NCBI GenBank assembly: GCA_028687755.1
Contig: JAQTZL010000004.1
Coordinates: 62,001-126,000, forward strand
Length of the DNA: 64,000 nucleotides
Origin: Candidatus Nanopelagicales bacterium
GTDB lineage: Bacteria; Actinomycetota; Actinomycetes; S36-B12
Direction: 5' to 3'
Shown here: piece after piece, positions 55,046 to 63,630 of the stretch
How positions within the stretch are numbered: position 1 is the stretch's first letter
Layout: each line of letters starts with the position of its first letter
Translations under genes and position numbers: made by a program
The notes under the pieces: model-generated
The model's database searches: none
Seen by the model: only the letters and a program-made list of their open reading frames with translations
What the model was told of the DNA's origin: nothing

Positions 55046-55933
55046 CTAGAGTCGGCGAGGTAGTTGACGCAGGATTCGAATAGGAAGTCTTCCGGACATC
55101 GTTGGGACATGCGTTCCGGGCGATTCGAGGAGGGATTCAACCGCAATCCTTACGTCGTTCGGGTCCACCTCTGCATGCTCGTCAGCTTGGTCAATCGAGC
55201 CATGATCAATCCCGCACGCGGAAGCGAGGTTCGCAAAGATTTCATTAATCACAGGAGCAAGTGGTGGCTTAATTTCAAGCACGGCTGCACCCTTTGGGAG
55301 CCAGACGATATTGGAAAGCCCTGCACCATGCTGGGCCACGAGCACATCAGTCTCACCAAAAAGTCGGACCTGATCACAAGGCGACATCGCTGCTGAATCC
55401 ACAAGAGTCACTTTGCCCAGATGGCTTAGCGATTCCGCGATGCGCTCAGTGTTTGGCATCGAGCGCCAGTTAGAGCCCGAAGCGTGGACTTCGGACTTGT
55501 CCGCGAGAAAGAAGTCAGGGCTGGGTCTCCGGTCGAGCACCGTAATGCGTTTTTCACCCAGATTCTGTGCTCGCGAATTGATACCTACGCGATTGAGAAT
55601 CGTTGTAGAGAAAAGCTCGAGAGACTTTTTATGAAATCGCAGAGGGTCATCCCAACCGTGCAAGATTTGCATGTCTTGACGATGCGTAAGAGCGCGCTGC
55701 AGCATTACTCCTGGTGGCATGAATTCAAGATCAGTTTCTTCGCGCAGAAGGTCGAACCAAGGATTCATCGGTCCGCAGTCGCGAACTGTGAATTCCTGGG
55801 AACCAGTCTTTTCCTGCCACAGCACGAGTGGCATGAAGTAGCCGAAAAAGAAGTGGTAGTAATGCTCAACTGATCCGTTCCATTGAGCTGGAACAACCAT
55901 CGTTCGCTTAATGCGCCAGCGCTTGCGAACCAT
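55046..55933 (-). CDS. GT61 family (DUF563) glycosyltransferase-like protein
   Basis: 295 residues. The first half has EHYYHFFFGYFMPLVLW, the second ITVLDRRPSPDF and the hallmark VLVAQHGAGLSNIVWLPKGAAVLEI. This is the DUF563/GT61 core found in capsular polysaccharide and xylosyltransferase-like enzymes. AGGGGGA precedes the ATG by a few bases. No signal peptide. Sugar specificity cannot be told. Confidence 0.82.
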   Translation of the reverse strand: MVRKRWRIKRTMVVPAQWNGSVEHYYHFFFGYFMPLVLWQEKTGSQEFTVRDCGPMNPWFDLLREETDLEFMPPGVMLQRALTHRQDMQILHGWDDPLRFHKKSLELFSTTILNRVGINSRAQNLGEKRITVLDRRPSPDFFLADKSEVHASGSNWRSMPNTERIAESLSHLGKVTLVDSAAMSPCDQVRLFGETDVLVAQHGAGLSNIVWLPKGAAVLEIKPPLAPVINEIFANLASACGIDHGSIDQADEHAEVDPNDVRIAVESLLESPGTHVPTMSGRLPIRILRQLPRRL

Positions 55934-56081
55934 ATTTCCCCCTGCTGGAGCCTTAATCCGTGAAGGATTGAACTATATCTATTTGCGCGTTCCTTTCGCG
56001 CGCACCAAGAAGGCGTTGGCCCATGGATTAGTTCGGCTCTTAATGATTTTCACGGTCTGGACTTTTTCAATAGTCACTAAG

Positions 56082-56087
56082 TACCTT
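56082..56087 (+). promoter_or_regulatory. -10 box TACCTT of a leaderless short frame
   Basis: TACCTT is at -12 to -7 of ATG 56094. Confidence 0.45.
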
Positions 56088-56093
56088 TGAATC

Positions 56094-56153
56094 ATGATTG
56101 ACCCTATAAACCAACCCCGATCAACTGATTTCCATGAAAGTCCGACCACATGA
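56094..56153 (+). CDS. 19-codon leader frame coupled to the HicB-like gene
   Basis: A very short frame whose ATG has a perfect leaderless -10 box and whose TGA overlaps the ATG of the next gene (ATGA at 56150-56153). It may serve to couple translation of the leaderless transcript to the next gene. No similarity is recognised in the 19-residue product. Confidence 0.4.
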   Translation: MIDPINQPRSTDFHESPTT

Positions 56154-56407
56154 CTCAACTATTTGATGTTCGTGTTTATCCGGAGGCCGAGATGTTCCTG
56201 ATAGATGTGGATGGAGTCGGAATTTCTCAGACAGATTCGCTACAAGACGTCGAAACAACGGCGCTAGACCTCATTGAAATCATGTTAGAAATAAAACCAG
56301 ATGATGTGGCACTGAATGTAATGCATGTTGCTCAATCTGAAAATTTCGTCAAGGCTGAAGAGACGATTGCCTTACTCGAAGCGCTGCCTGGCATCAATGT
56401 AATTTAA
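56150..56407 (+). CDS. HicB-like antitoxin-family protein, orphan
   Basis: 85 residues. VRVYPEAEMFLIDVDGVGISQTDSL, VETTALDLIEIML fits the small alpha-beta HicB/UPF0150 fold. No HicA-like toxin is next to it and no C-terminal DNA-binding domain is visible. A short frame with its own leaderless box overlaps the start. Similar orphan proteins are frequent in Actinobacteria. Confidence 0.6.
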   Translation: MTQLFDVRVYPEAEMFLIDVDGVGISQTDSLQDVETTALDLIEIMLEIKPDDVALNVMHVAQSENFVKAEETIALLEALPGINVI

Positions 56408-56636
56408 CCGCGTGTTCAGCGAGATGCGAGGTTATTTGCAGTAGCTGCCATTCACCAAAAAGTGAATCTAATTGATCAACCGTGCTCTTGGACAGCTTGA
56501 ACAGCTCCCAGAGATAAGTCGGTGCGTTCTCGGTACGGAGATGATTGCAGGAGGCGCCTGTGGAGTGGGGAATAAACGCGCCTGAGCGACTTAGACTGGG
56601 AATAGTCGCACGTTAATTTTGGTAGGGGTTTTCCGA

Positions 56637-59600
56637 ATGCGTTTCTTCCGTATGGGTTCATTTGCTGTGGTCGGTTCACTTGCTGCAGCTCTGATCGGGT
56701 TCGCGCCATTGAGCCCTGCATCCGCAACTACCCAAACCTTTTCTTACCTAGGTGCTCCCCAGATTTATGTCGTTCCCGCTGGCGTTACCTCGATCACAGC
56801 CACCCTGCAAGGTGCCGCTGGTGGCACCGGAACAGCAGCGGGCGGACTTGGCGCGACCGTAACGGTCGATCTCAGCGTGAATCCTGGTGAAGTGTTGCAA
56901 CTCAATGTTGGTGGACAAGGTAAGTCCTTCAATGGTGCTGGTGGTGGTGTTCTTGGCGGCGGTGCAACTGATATTCGTCGCCCAGCGTTCAACCCGCCAA
57001 GTCAAAACGCCTGCGCTTATGAATTGTCGTGCGCGGCAAACCTGCGAGTTGTTGTTGCAGGTGCCGGCGGCGGCGGAGGTAGTTCAGGTGTGGCGGGAGC
57101 ATCTGGAGCTATCGGTGGCAACGGTGGTCAAACACCAACTGCTGGCATTGCAATCAACTTAGGGTCAATCAGTGGTTTCCCTGCAGGAAATGCAACCGGC
57201 GGCGGAGCCGCGACAGGCAGCAGTGGCGGCGCAGCAGGCACGGGAACTAACGCAACTTCAAGTGGCGCGGCAGGCGCTGGTGGCAGTGCTGTTGGCGGTG
57301 TAGGCGGATGGGTTGCAAACGCAACAGGTGGCGGCGGTGGCGGCGGCTACTTCGGTGGCGGTGGCGGTGGCACTAGTGAAAATGACAATGCACCTAAAGG
57401 TGTTGCCGGCGGTGGTGGCGGCGTTTCATGGGCCGGTGGAACAGGCGCGTCAAATGCATCATTCACCGATGGAAACGTCGCAGGTGATGGATCAATCGTG
57501 ATTGACCCACCAAGTGCAATTACAAACGCAACGATTGCTTACACCGGTGCGCCGCAGTTCTACACAACACCTGCAGGTGTGACTGAAGTCGCCGTCCGCC
57601 TGTACGCCGGCGCTAGCGGCGCTGCGGGCGATGTTGTGTATGGCCGTTTGCCCGTCACGGCAAGTCAAACGTTGCAGTTCAATATTGGTGGCCAAGGCAC
57701 TTCGTACAGTCCGTTCGCTCCAACGGCCCCGCTTACTGGTGGGTGGAATGGCGGAGGCGACGGCACTCTTGGTGATTACGGAAAGCAGGGCAGTGGTGGC
57801 GGCGGAGCATCAGACATCCGCACGTGCGCAAATCCATCACTGGGCTCACCTTGTGCGTTGACTGATCGAGTTGTTGTTTCTGGCGGTGGCGGCGGCAGCA
57901 GTGAAATCGGCTGGGGTCTGGGTGGCGGAACGGGCGGAGCTGCGGTAAACGGTGATGGTGGCAACGGCACGACGAGCCCAAATGGTGGCGGCGGAGGAAC
58001 CTCGATTGCTGGTGGAGCCGGTGGCGGACTCGGTACAAGTGGAGTGCTTGGCGTTGGTGGAAGTGCAGGCTCCGCTCACTGGGCTGGCAGTGGAGCCGGT
58101 GGTGGAGGCTTCTACGGTGGCGGCGGTGGAAATGATGCCGGTGGTGGTGGCGGTTCGTCATTTGCGTCCGTCACTGGTTCTTCCGGTGCGAACGTGCTGG
58201 GTGTTTCGGGCGCAGCCTTCGCACATAGCCGGGGTGGTTCACTTGGAACTGGTATGGCAGTGGTTACTGCGATGCCGATCGGCGTGACAACTGGATCCTC
58301 GAGCGTCACAACTTCTTCCGTGAGCATTGCGGGAAGCGTGAATCCGCAGTTCCTTGCGTCGGTGCCAACTGTTTTCTATAGCGCAACGCAAAGCACCGTT
58401 ACCAACGGCGGCGGATCAACTGCAGCACTGACGTCATCGAGTGGTGCGAGCACGCTCGCGGGAAATTCGACATCAACGGTGTCAGGATCAATCACTGGAT
58501 TGAGTGCTGGAACGACGTATTACTACCGCGTATGCGCAAAGAGTGTTGCTGGAAACGGTTGTGGAACAACTGAATCGTTCACAACATTGCCAAACGGAAC
58601 TGTGTTGCCTGTTGTGACAACGCCTACGGGAACGGCTACGTCTTCAACAATTATTGCAACCGCAACAGTGACGCCTGGTTCAAGTTCCACGCCAGTGCTA
58701 TTCGAATGCGCGACCGATGCTGCATTTACTAACGTGGTTTCGACGGTGACAGGATCACCATCGCCAATCACTGGTTCTGCTCAAAGTATTTCTGGAATGT
58801 GTACTGGATTATCAGTGTCGACAACCTATTACGTGCGAGTTGTTGCCTCGATGGTTATTTCAAGCACTACCTACACCTACCCATCATCCGCACTTACGCT
58901 TGCAACTACGGCATATGTGCCACCAAGTAATGGTGGCGGTGGTTCAAGTACTTCAACGACATCTCCAACAATTGCTCCGTCGGCACCAGCATTGCCACCA
59001 ATTGTTCCTCTGGTGCTTCCACAGGCACCTGCCACAGGTGGATCTACGTTGTTGGTCAATGGAGTTCTACAAACGGTTCGAGTGCAACCGATTGTGAGTA
59101 ATACGGCGCTTGAGGTTTCTGGCCCCGGTTTCACGATGGTGCTTGAAGGAGCAGGTAGCAATGGTCAGCCGCTTGGTCTCACGCCAGATGGAGCACTGAT
59201 TCTGGAATCAGATCGCTACGCCAAGACCACAGGCACAGGATTCATGGCACAAACTCCGGTGAAGCTGTTCCTGTTCTCGAACTCGGTGTATCTGGGCGAT
59301 GTACTTACCAATTCATCTGGTGCGTTCAATGGCGCCGTGCAAATTCCATTAGGAATTCCAGCAGGTCGTCACACGCTCCAAGCTAATGGCTACACCACAG
59401 ACGGGCAGATTCGTTCACTTTCATTAGGTGTAGTTGTTCAAGAGGCCGTTGCGCCAACTCAGCCGCTGCGATCGAAGAAACTCGTCGTGAGTTTCGCGCC
59501 GTTTTCGTCGGTGCTTTCCACTCAAGCGAAAACGCAAATTCGGCTAGCGTTGCCAAAGAGTGCGAAAACGGTGGTTGCGGGAACTGCAATTGGTTATGTG

Positions 59601-59777
59601 CAGTCATCAAAGAGCAACGGTAATGACTTGGCTTTATCGACCGCGCGTGCGAAATCAGTGAGTGCATACCTTGCCAAGTTGGGTGTGGCTGGAGTGGTGA
59701 CCTATAAGGGAACGACTCAACCGGCGGGCGCCTCTGCTGCTGCTCGAAAAGTAACGGTCACCCTGCGCCATCGCTAG
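56637..59777 (+). CDS. large secreted glycine-rich surface protein with OmpA-like C-terminus
   Basis: 1046 residues from ATG 56637, with TAGGGG upstream; signal peptide ending near ASA-TT (about residue 35). Two homologous glycine-rich domains, each starting with a YLGAPQIY/YTGAPQFY strand and VPAGVT/TPAGVT and containing LQLNVGGQG/LQFNIGGQG and GGGATDIR/GGGASDIR (about 35-310 and 315-550). Two Fn3-like domains follow (GLSAGTTYYYRVCAKS, GLSVSTTYYVRVV), then a Pro/Ser linker, an Ig-like region, and a C-terminal OmpA-like domain (VSFAPFSSVLS, LALSTARAKSVSAYLAKLGV). No LPXTG or final membrane helix is seen. Probable role: cell-surface adhesion, possibly peptidoglycan-bound through the OmpA-like part. 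Confidence 0.8.
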   Translation: MRFFRMGSFAVVGSLAAALIGFAPLSPASATTQTFSYLGAPQIYVVPAGVTSITATLQGAAGGTGTAAGGLGATVTVDLSVNPGEVLQLNVGGQGKSFNGAGGGVLGGGATDIRRPAFNPPSQNACAYELSCAANLRVVVAGAGGGGGSSGVAGASGAIGGNGGQTPTAGIAINLGSISGFPAGNATGGGAATGSSGGAAGTGTNATSSGAAGAGGSAVGGVGGWVANATGGGGGGGYFGGGGGGTSENDNAPKGVAGGGGGVSWAGGTGASNASFTDGNVAGDGSIVIDPPSAITNATIAYTGAPQFYTTPAGVTEVAVRLYAGASGAAGDVVYGRLPVTASQTLQFNIGGQGTSYSPFAPTAPLTGGWNGGGDGTLGDYGKQGSGGGGASDIRTCANPSLGSPCALTDRVVVSGGGGGSSEIGWGLGGGTGGAAVNGDGGNGTTSPNGGGGGTSIAGGAGGGLGTSGVLGVGGSAGSAHWAGSGAGGGGFYGGGGGNDAGGGGGSSFASVTGSSGANVLGVSGAAFAHSRGGSLGTGMAVVTAMPIGVTTGSSSVTTSSVSIAGSVNPQFLASVPTVFYSATQSTVTNGGGSTAALTSSSGASTLAGNSTSTVSGSITGLSAGTTYYYRVCAKSVAGNGCGTTESFTTLPNGTVLPVVTTPTGTATSSTIIATATVTPGSSSTPVLFECATDAAFTNVVSTVTGSPSPITGSAQSISGMCTGLSVSTTYYVRVVASMVISSTTYTYPSSALTLATTAYVPPSNGGGGSSTSTTSPTIAPSAPALPPIVPLVLPQAPATGGSTLLVNGVLQTVRVQPIVSNTALEVSGPGFTMVLEGAGSNGQPLGLTPDGALILESDRYAKTTGTGFMAQTPVKLFLFSNSVYLGDVLTNSSGAFNGAVQIPLGIPAGRHTLQANGYTTDGQIRSLSLGVVVQEAVAPTQPLRSKKLVVSFAPFSSVLSTQAKTQIRLALPKSAKTVVAGTAIGYVQSSKSNGNDLALSTARAKSVSAYLAKLGVAGVVTYKGTTQPAGASAAARKVTVTLRHR

Positions 59778-59873
59778 ATGGTTGGCACGTCTTGCCTAGC
59801 TGACGCGCTTGATGTGGCTAGTGAAGATGAGTTGAGGGATTCATTGCACAAAATGCGACTGGATCTTTCATGA
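59778..59873 (+). CDS. possible 31-residue small protein
   Basis: The ATG follows the stop of the surface protein with no gap. The frame is soluble and acidic, with SEDELRDSLHKMRLDLS looking like a helix. There is no ribosome site of its own and no known similarity, so it is a weak candidate. Confidence 0.2.
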   Translation: MVGTSCLADALDVASEDELRDSLHKMRLDLS

Positions 59874-59905
59874 AAATAGGATATCCACAGGCTTCTGGGA
59901 TCATT

Positions 59906-59921
59906 ACCCATAAATATGGGT
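59906..59921 (+). promoter_or_regulatory. inverted repeat in the vapBC promoter
   Basis: ACCCATA-AA-TATGGGT, between the expected -35 region and the -10 box. A likely binding site for the VapB/VapBC repressor. Confidence 0.6.
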
Positions 59922-59927
59922 GCGGGT

Positions 59928-59933
59928 TATCCT
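59928..59933 (+). promoter_or_regulatory. -10 box TATCCT of leaderless vapBC
   Basis: TATCCT is at -12 to -7 of ATG 59940. Confidence 0.6.
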
Positions 59934-59939
59934 TAGGCT

Positions 59940-60185
59940 ATGAAGACGACCATTGAGTTGCCAGATGCGCTTCTGATGGAAGCAAAAAAGCTTGCAGTTG
60001 AGCAGGGTTGCACGCTCAAATCCGTGCTGGAGGTAGCCCTCCAACGCGAAATTGCCCGCCATGCGCAAGCCCAGGTTTGGGAACCCGATTACAGCCTGTG
60101 TTTTTCTGGGTCAGGTATGTCCAAGGTCGCTCAGGGCATGAGTTGGACTGAAATTCGCGAAGAGGCAATGGACCGGTCCACATGA
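59940..60185 (+). CDS. vapB: VapB-type antitoxin
   Basis: 81 residues. The ribbon-helix-helix N-terminus MKTTIELPDALLMEAKKLA, LKSVLEVALQREI binds DNA; the C-terminal region with EPDYSLCFSGSG and SWTEIREEAMDRS would wrap the toxin. It overlaps vapC by four bases (ATGA). Autorepression through the 59906-59921 inverted repeat is expected. Confidence 0.85.
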   Translation: MKTTIELPDALLMEAKKLAVEQGCTLKSVLEVALQREIARHAQAQVWEPDYSLCFSGSGMSKVAQGMSWTEIREEAMDRST

Positions 60186-60613
60186 TTGCGATTGACACGA
60201 ATCTTTGGGTTTATGCGCACCGTGCGGATATGGATCAGCATCTTGCAGCCAGGGATGCCATTTCGCGTGCGCTTACTGGTGTTGAGCAGGTCGCAATGTG
60301 TTGGCCAGTTGTCCATGAATTTTTGTCGGTCGTCACAAACAAGAAATTCTTCCCTGAACCCACGCCAATGGAACTCGCGTTGCGACAGGTCCACGGCTGG
60401 CTTTCTAGTCCGATTGCGACAACACTGCATGAAACTTCTCAGCACTTGTTAGTGCTTGAGGACATGTCATCCCAAACTGATATTTCAGGTGGGAAAATTC
60501 ACGATGCACGCATTGCTGCAATCTGTATTGAAAATGAAGTCCGGGAAATTTGGACTGCAGATCGTGGTTTCGAAAAATTTGATGGAATCAGAGTTCGAAA
60601 TCCACTGCTGTAA
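60182..60613 (+). CDS. vapC: VapC-type PIN-domain ribonuclease toxin
   Basis: 143 residues. PIN acids: Asp in MIAIDTNLWVYA, Glu in VVHEFLSVV, Asp in KIHDARIAAI and Asp in IWTADRGFEKF. VapC toxins cut RNA, often tRNA or the sarcin-ricin loop. All four acids are present, so it looks active. Its stop lies three bases from the convergent HAD stop. Confidence 0.88.
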   Translation: MIAIDTNLWVYAHRADMDQHLAARDAISRALTGVEQVAMCWPVVHEFLSVVTNKKFFPEPTPMELALRQVHGWLSSPIATTLHETSQHLLVLEDMSSQTDISGGKIHDARIAAICIENEVREIWTADRGFEKFDGIRVRNPLL

Positions 60614-60616
60614 GCG

Positions 60617-61438
60617 CTATTTCGCGTGGTTGGCAACCGCTTCAAGTACTTCAGCTACACCAACGCCAGGCTCTTCATGCGTGATCGCATTGGCGTACCT
60701 GCGCACTTCGTCGCTGGCCGTGCCCATTGCAACGCCAAGGCCGGCCCATTCGAGCATGCGAATGTCGTTGTCACCATCGCCAATCGCAATCGTGCGGGTT
60801 GGGTTGAGATCAAGACGCGTGCATAGTTGTTTGAGCATGTAGGCCTTATTGAGATCTTTCGGACCAATATCAAGCCAAGCCACCTTGGCAACACCGAACT
60901 GCACTTCATGCAGGCCAAGGGCTTCGACGATATGGCCAAGGCCTTCTTCCAGATGTTCTTCGCTACGCACCACTAAGCGCGCTGCATCAAGTTCACGAAT
61001 CAGTTCAAGAGGCATTTCACGGACAGCCATGCCAAGCGGGCCACCGCGGAATGCCACGTTGGTGTTGAGCACACCCCAGGCATCTTCAACGGAATAGATC
61101 GCACCGGGAAGCAGCGGAAGCATTTGATCGATGAAGTCTTTTGGTTTGAACGTGACGGCTTCGATCACGGTTTCTGGTTCAACGGTTGCCAAGATTGCAC
61201 CGTTGGAACAGACCAACCAACCATCAAGCCGAGCAGCTCGCGCGATCGGGCTCGTGGTGCTTAATGAACGCCCCGTTGCCAGCACCACTTCAACACCGCG
61301 CTCTTGAACAGCCTTGATTGCTTCAATCACTCGATGACGAATCACGCCATCTTGAGGAACCAAGGTGCCATCGATGTCCAGCGCAATGAGTTGCGGATAC
61401 TCAATGGTGTCGAGCGCAGCCGGATCAAAGTGGGTCAT
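60617..61438 (-). CDS. Cof-type HAD-superfamily phosphatase
   Basis: 273 residues. HAD motifs: IALDIDGTLVP with the nucleophile Asp, ATGRSLS, a Lys in ITHEE-type region preceded by AIGDGDNDIRMLEWAGLGVAMG. The large C2 cap between is typical of Cof/YidA hydrolases acting on sugar phosphates or flavin precursors. It follows serS by 33 bases with GGAGAG as ribosome site, so the two are an operon. Confidence 0.9.
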   Translation of the reverse strand: MTHFDPAALDTIEYPQLIALDIDGTLVPQDGVIRHRVIEAIKAVQERGVEVVLATGRSLSTTSPIARAARLDGWLVCSNGAILATVEPETVIEAVTFKPKDFIDQMLPLLPGAIYSVEDAWGVLNTNVAFRGGPLGMAVREMPLELIRELDAARLVVRSEEHLEEGLGHIVEALGLHEVQFGVAKVAWLDIGPKDLNKAYMLKQLCTRLDLNPTRTIAIGDGDNDIRMLEWAGLGVAMGTASDEVRRYANAITHEEPGVGVAEVLEAVANHAK

Positions 61439-61471
61439 GATGCTGAACTCTCCATCGGGTAGTTGAACGAG

Positions 61472-62791
61472 TTATGCAGGAGCGGTGAACACAGTCTTTC
61501 CACCAAGGAACGGTTGCAAGGCCTTAGGGATACGCACGGACCCGTCAGCCTGCTGATGATTTTCAAGAATCGCAACGATGATGCGCGGCATTGCGCACAA
61601 GGTGCCATTCAAGGTGGCTAAAGGCTGAGTCTTGTCACCATCGCGCATACGAATCTTCAAGCGACGAGCTTGGAACTCGGTGGTGTTCGAGGTGCTGGTG
61701 ATTTCGCGGTAGGTGCCCTGCGTAGGGATCCAGGCCTCGATATCGAACTTGCGTGCAGCACTTGATCCAAGATCGCCAGTGGCAACATCGACCACGCGGT
61801 AAGGAAGTTCAAGAGCATCAACGAAATCGCGTTCCCATTGCAGCAAACGCGCATGTTCTGCTTCAGCTTCATCAGGTGTGGTGAACACAAACATTTCGAC
61901 CTTGTCGAACTGGTGAACGCGGATGATGCCCTTGGTGTCTTTGCCGTAGCTTCCAGCTTCACGGCGGAAGCAGCTGCTCCAGCCTGCGTAGCGAATTGGC
62001 AACTGGTTCACGTCAAGAATTTCATCAGAGTGATAGGCGGCGAGTGGAACTTCACTGGTGCCCACGAGATACATGTCATCTTCTTCAAGGCGATAGACAT
62101 TTTCGGCAGCCTGACCAAGGAAGCCGGTGCCTTTCATTGCGGACGGCAACACGATTGCTGGCGTAATCATCGGAATAAAGCCGTTGGCGCTTGCTTGCTG
62201 CATTGCAAGGTTCAGCAGCGCGATCTCGAGCTGCGCACCGATGCCCTTGAGATAGAAAAAGCGTGAGCCTGAAACCTTTGCGCCGCGCACTGTGTCAATC
62301 GCGTCGAGGATTTCACCGATCTCAATGTGATCGCGTGCTTCAAAACCTTCGGCGGAAAAATCGCGAGGCGTGCCAACTTCTTCAACGAGTTTGAAATCTT
62401 CTTCGCCACCCACTGGTGAATCAAGATTCACCAGGTTGCTGATTTGCAGCCACAACTGATCAGCCTTTTCGCTGATTTCATTTGCTCGTGCGTCTGCTGC
62501 CTTCACATCATCAGCAAGCTTGCTGGCCTGAGCCATGAGCGCATCGACTTCGCCTTGAGCCTTGGCCTTCTCGGCCTCATCAGTGGCCTTCTTCAACGCA
62601 CCTTGCAACGGGCCAATCTGCTTGCCAAGCACCTTTTGCTGGTTACGCAGTTCATCAAATTCCTGCATCGCTGCGCGCTTGGCAACATCGGCCTCAATGA
62701 GTTGATCAACCACTTCAACACTCTCGCCACGACGACGCTGGGATTCGCGAATGCGGTCAGGGTCAGTGCGCAAAATATTGGGATCAATCAC
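61472..62791 (-). CDS. serS: seryl-tRNA synthetase
   Basis: 439 residues from GTG 62791. Starts [22 protein letters not shown]; the N-terminal coiled-coil arm for tRNA(Ser) is at about 30-100; class II motifs are seen in [28 protein letters not shown] (motif 2) and [19 protein letters not shown] (motif 3). It charges tRNA(Ser). A TAAGGT box at -12 to -7 marks a leaderless transcript. Confidence 0.98.
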   Translation of the reverse strand: MIDPNILRTDPDRIRESQRRRGESVEVVDQLIEADVAKRAAMQEFDELRNQQKVLGKQIGPLQGALKKATDEAEKAKAQGEVDALMAQASKLADDVKAADARANEISEKADQLWLQISNLVNLDSPVGGEEDFKLVEEVGTPRDFSAEGFEARDHIEIGEILDAIDTVRGAKVSGSRFFYLKGIGAQLEIALLNLAMQQASANGFIPMITPAIVLPSAMKGTGFLGQAAENVYRLEEDDMYLVGTSEVPLAAYHSDEILDVNQLPIRYAGWSSCFRREAGSYGKDTKGIIRVHQFDKVEMFVFTTPDEAEAEHARLLQWERDFVDALELPYRVVDVATGDLGSSAARKFDIEAWIPTQGTYREITSTSNTTEFQARRLKIRMRDGDKTQPLATLNGTLCAMPRIIVAILENHQQADGSVRIPKALQPFLGGKTVFTAPA

Positions 62792-62797
62792 AGCAAA

Positions 62798-62803
62798 ACC
62801 TTA
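62798..62803 (-). promoter_or_regulatory. -10 box TAAGGT of leaderless serS
   Basis: On the minus strand TAAGGT occupies -12 to -7 of GTG 62791. Confidence 0.6.
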
Positions 62804-62821
62804 GTGCGCCGGGCTCCTTGC

Positions 62822-63529
62822 TTAAGGAGTCACTCCCTGAGCCAAGAATTCCTCAGCCAAGGCTCGGTCTCCCTCGATTTCCAACTCCGCCAGCGGCTTG
62901 CGACCCCACAAGAGCAGCAGGAGATCGGCAGCTTGGCCACGAATGACGATTCTTGGTCCGTCATTTTGAATGTTGGTGGTGAGTTCAAAGGTCGTGGTTT
63001 GGCCGTTGGGAGCCAACACGAGTGTCTGCGGCAACGGCGTGACATTGCCACGCTTGACCCGCATGGGAAAGAAGACCTCAACAATTTCGGCAAGTCCGTC
63101 GAGCGCGAGATCTTCTGGGATCCCATATTCCTGACCTTGGGATGAGTACGCGTCCCAAAGATGAATGGTCACCTCATGGGCCTGGCGTCGCGTCCAAAAT
63201 TGCGCGATGCGCGGCTCTGGGCCAAATGACCAGGTTGGCCGCTGCGGATCAATCGTGCGCGATGCTTCGAGCAATTCATCTGCACCTTCAGTGAAGTAGG
63301 CAAGCAATTCATCGCGTTGCGTTGGTGCTTGTTGAAATTCCCCGCGCTCACCAGTGATCAGTGCGTGAGTGGACCAGCGTTGCGTGCCACACATGTGCCC
63401 AGCAAGTTCGGTCAATGACCAGCCAGGGCAGGAAGGAACAGCAGCATCAAGATCACCTGTTGCGATGAGTTGTGCGAATAGATCGGAATTTGTGCGTAAC
63501 GCAGATTGAAAGGCTTCGAACGTCAGCAT
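62822..63529 (-). CDS. maleylpyruvate isomerase family (MDMPI/DinB-like) protein
   Basis: 235 residues from ATG 63529 (CACGAT at -12 to -7). The N-terminal helical-bundle domain has SCPGWSLTELAGHMCGTQRW with a metal-binding-type His and QAHEVTIHLWDAY with two more; a C-terminal SCP2-like domain follows (IVIRGQAADLLLLLWGR). Members use mycothiol, which points to Actinobacteria. Substrate unknown. Confidence 0.85.
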   Translation of the reverse strand: MLTFEAFQSALRTNSDLFAQLIATGDLDAAVPSCPGWSLTELAGHMCGTQRWSTHALITGERGEFQQAPTQRDELLAYFTEGADELLEASRTIDPQRPTWSFGPEPRIAQFWTRRQAHEVTIHLWDAYSSQGQEYGIPEDLALDGLAEIVEVFFPMRVKRGNVTPLPQTLVLAPNGQTTTFELTTNIQNDGPRIVIRGQAADLLLLLWGRKPLAELEIEGDRALAEEFLAQGVTP

Positions 63530-63617
63530 GCTTTTATCGTGGCACAGATAAGTCACAGATATGTCACAAACGGGCCACGATCCGGTAACGCATCTAGGTG
63601 AACGAGCGTTTCACTCC

Positions 63618-63623
63618 TACCTT
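63618..63623 (+). promoter_or_regulatory. -10 box TACCTT
   Basis: TACCTT is at -13 to -8 of ATG 63631, nearly leaderless. Confidence 0.4.
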
Positions 63624-63630
63624 GATAACC

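Noticed and set aside
56900-58300. Dense short repeats resembling a repeat array
   Set aside because: They are GGN codon runs of the glycine-rich protein; no equal-length repeat/spacer pattern, so not a CRISPR array.
62792-62821. tRNA or leader element before serS
   Set aside because: Only about 30 bases; no cloverleaf possible, and a leaderless -10 box explains the sequence. No tRNA was found elsewhere in the window by eye.
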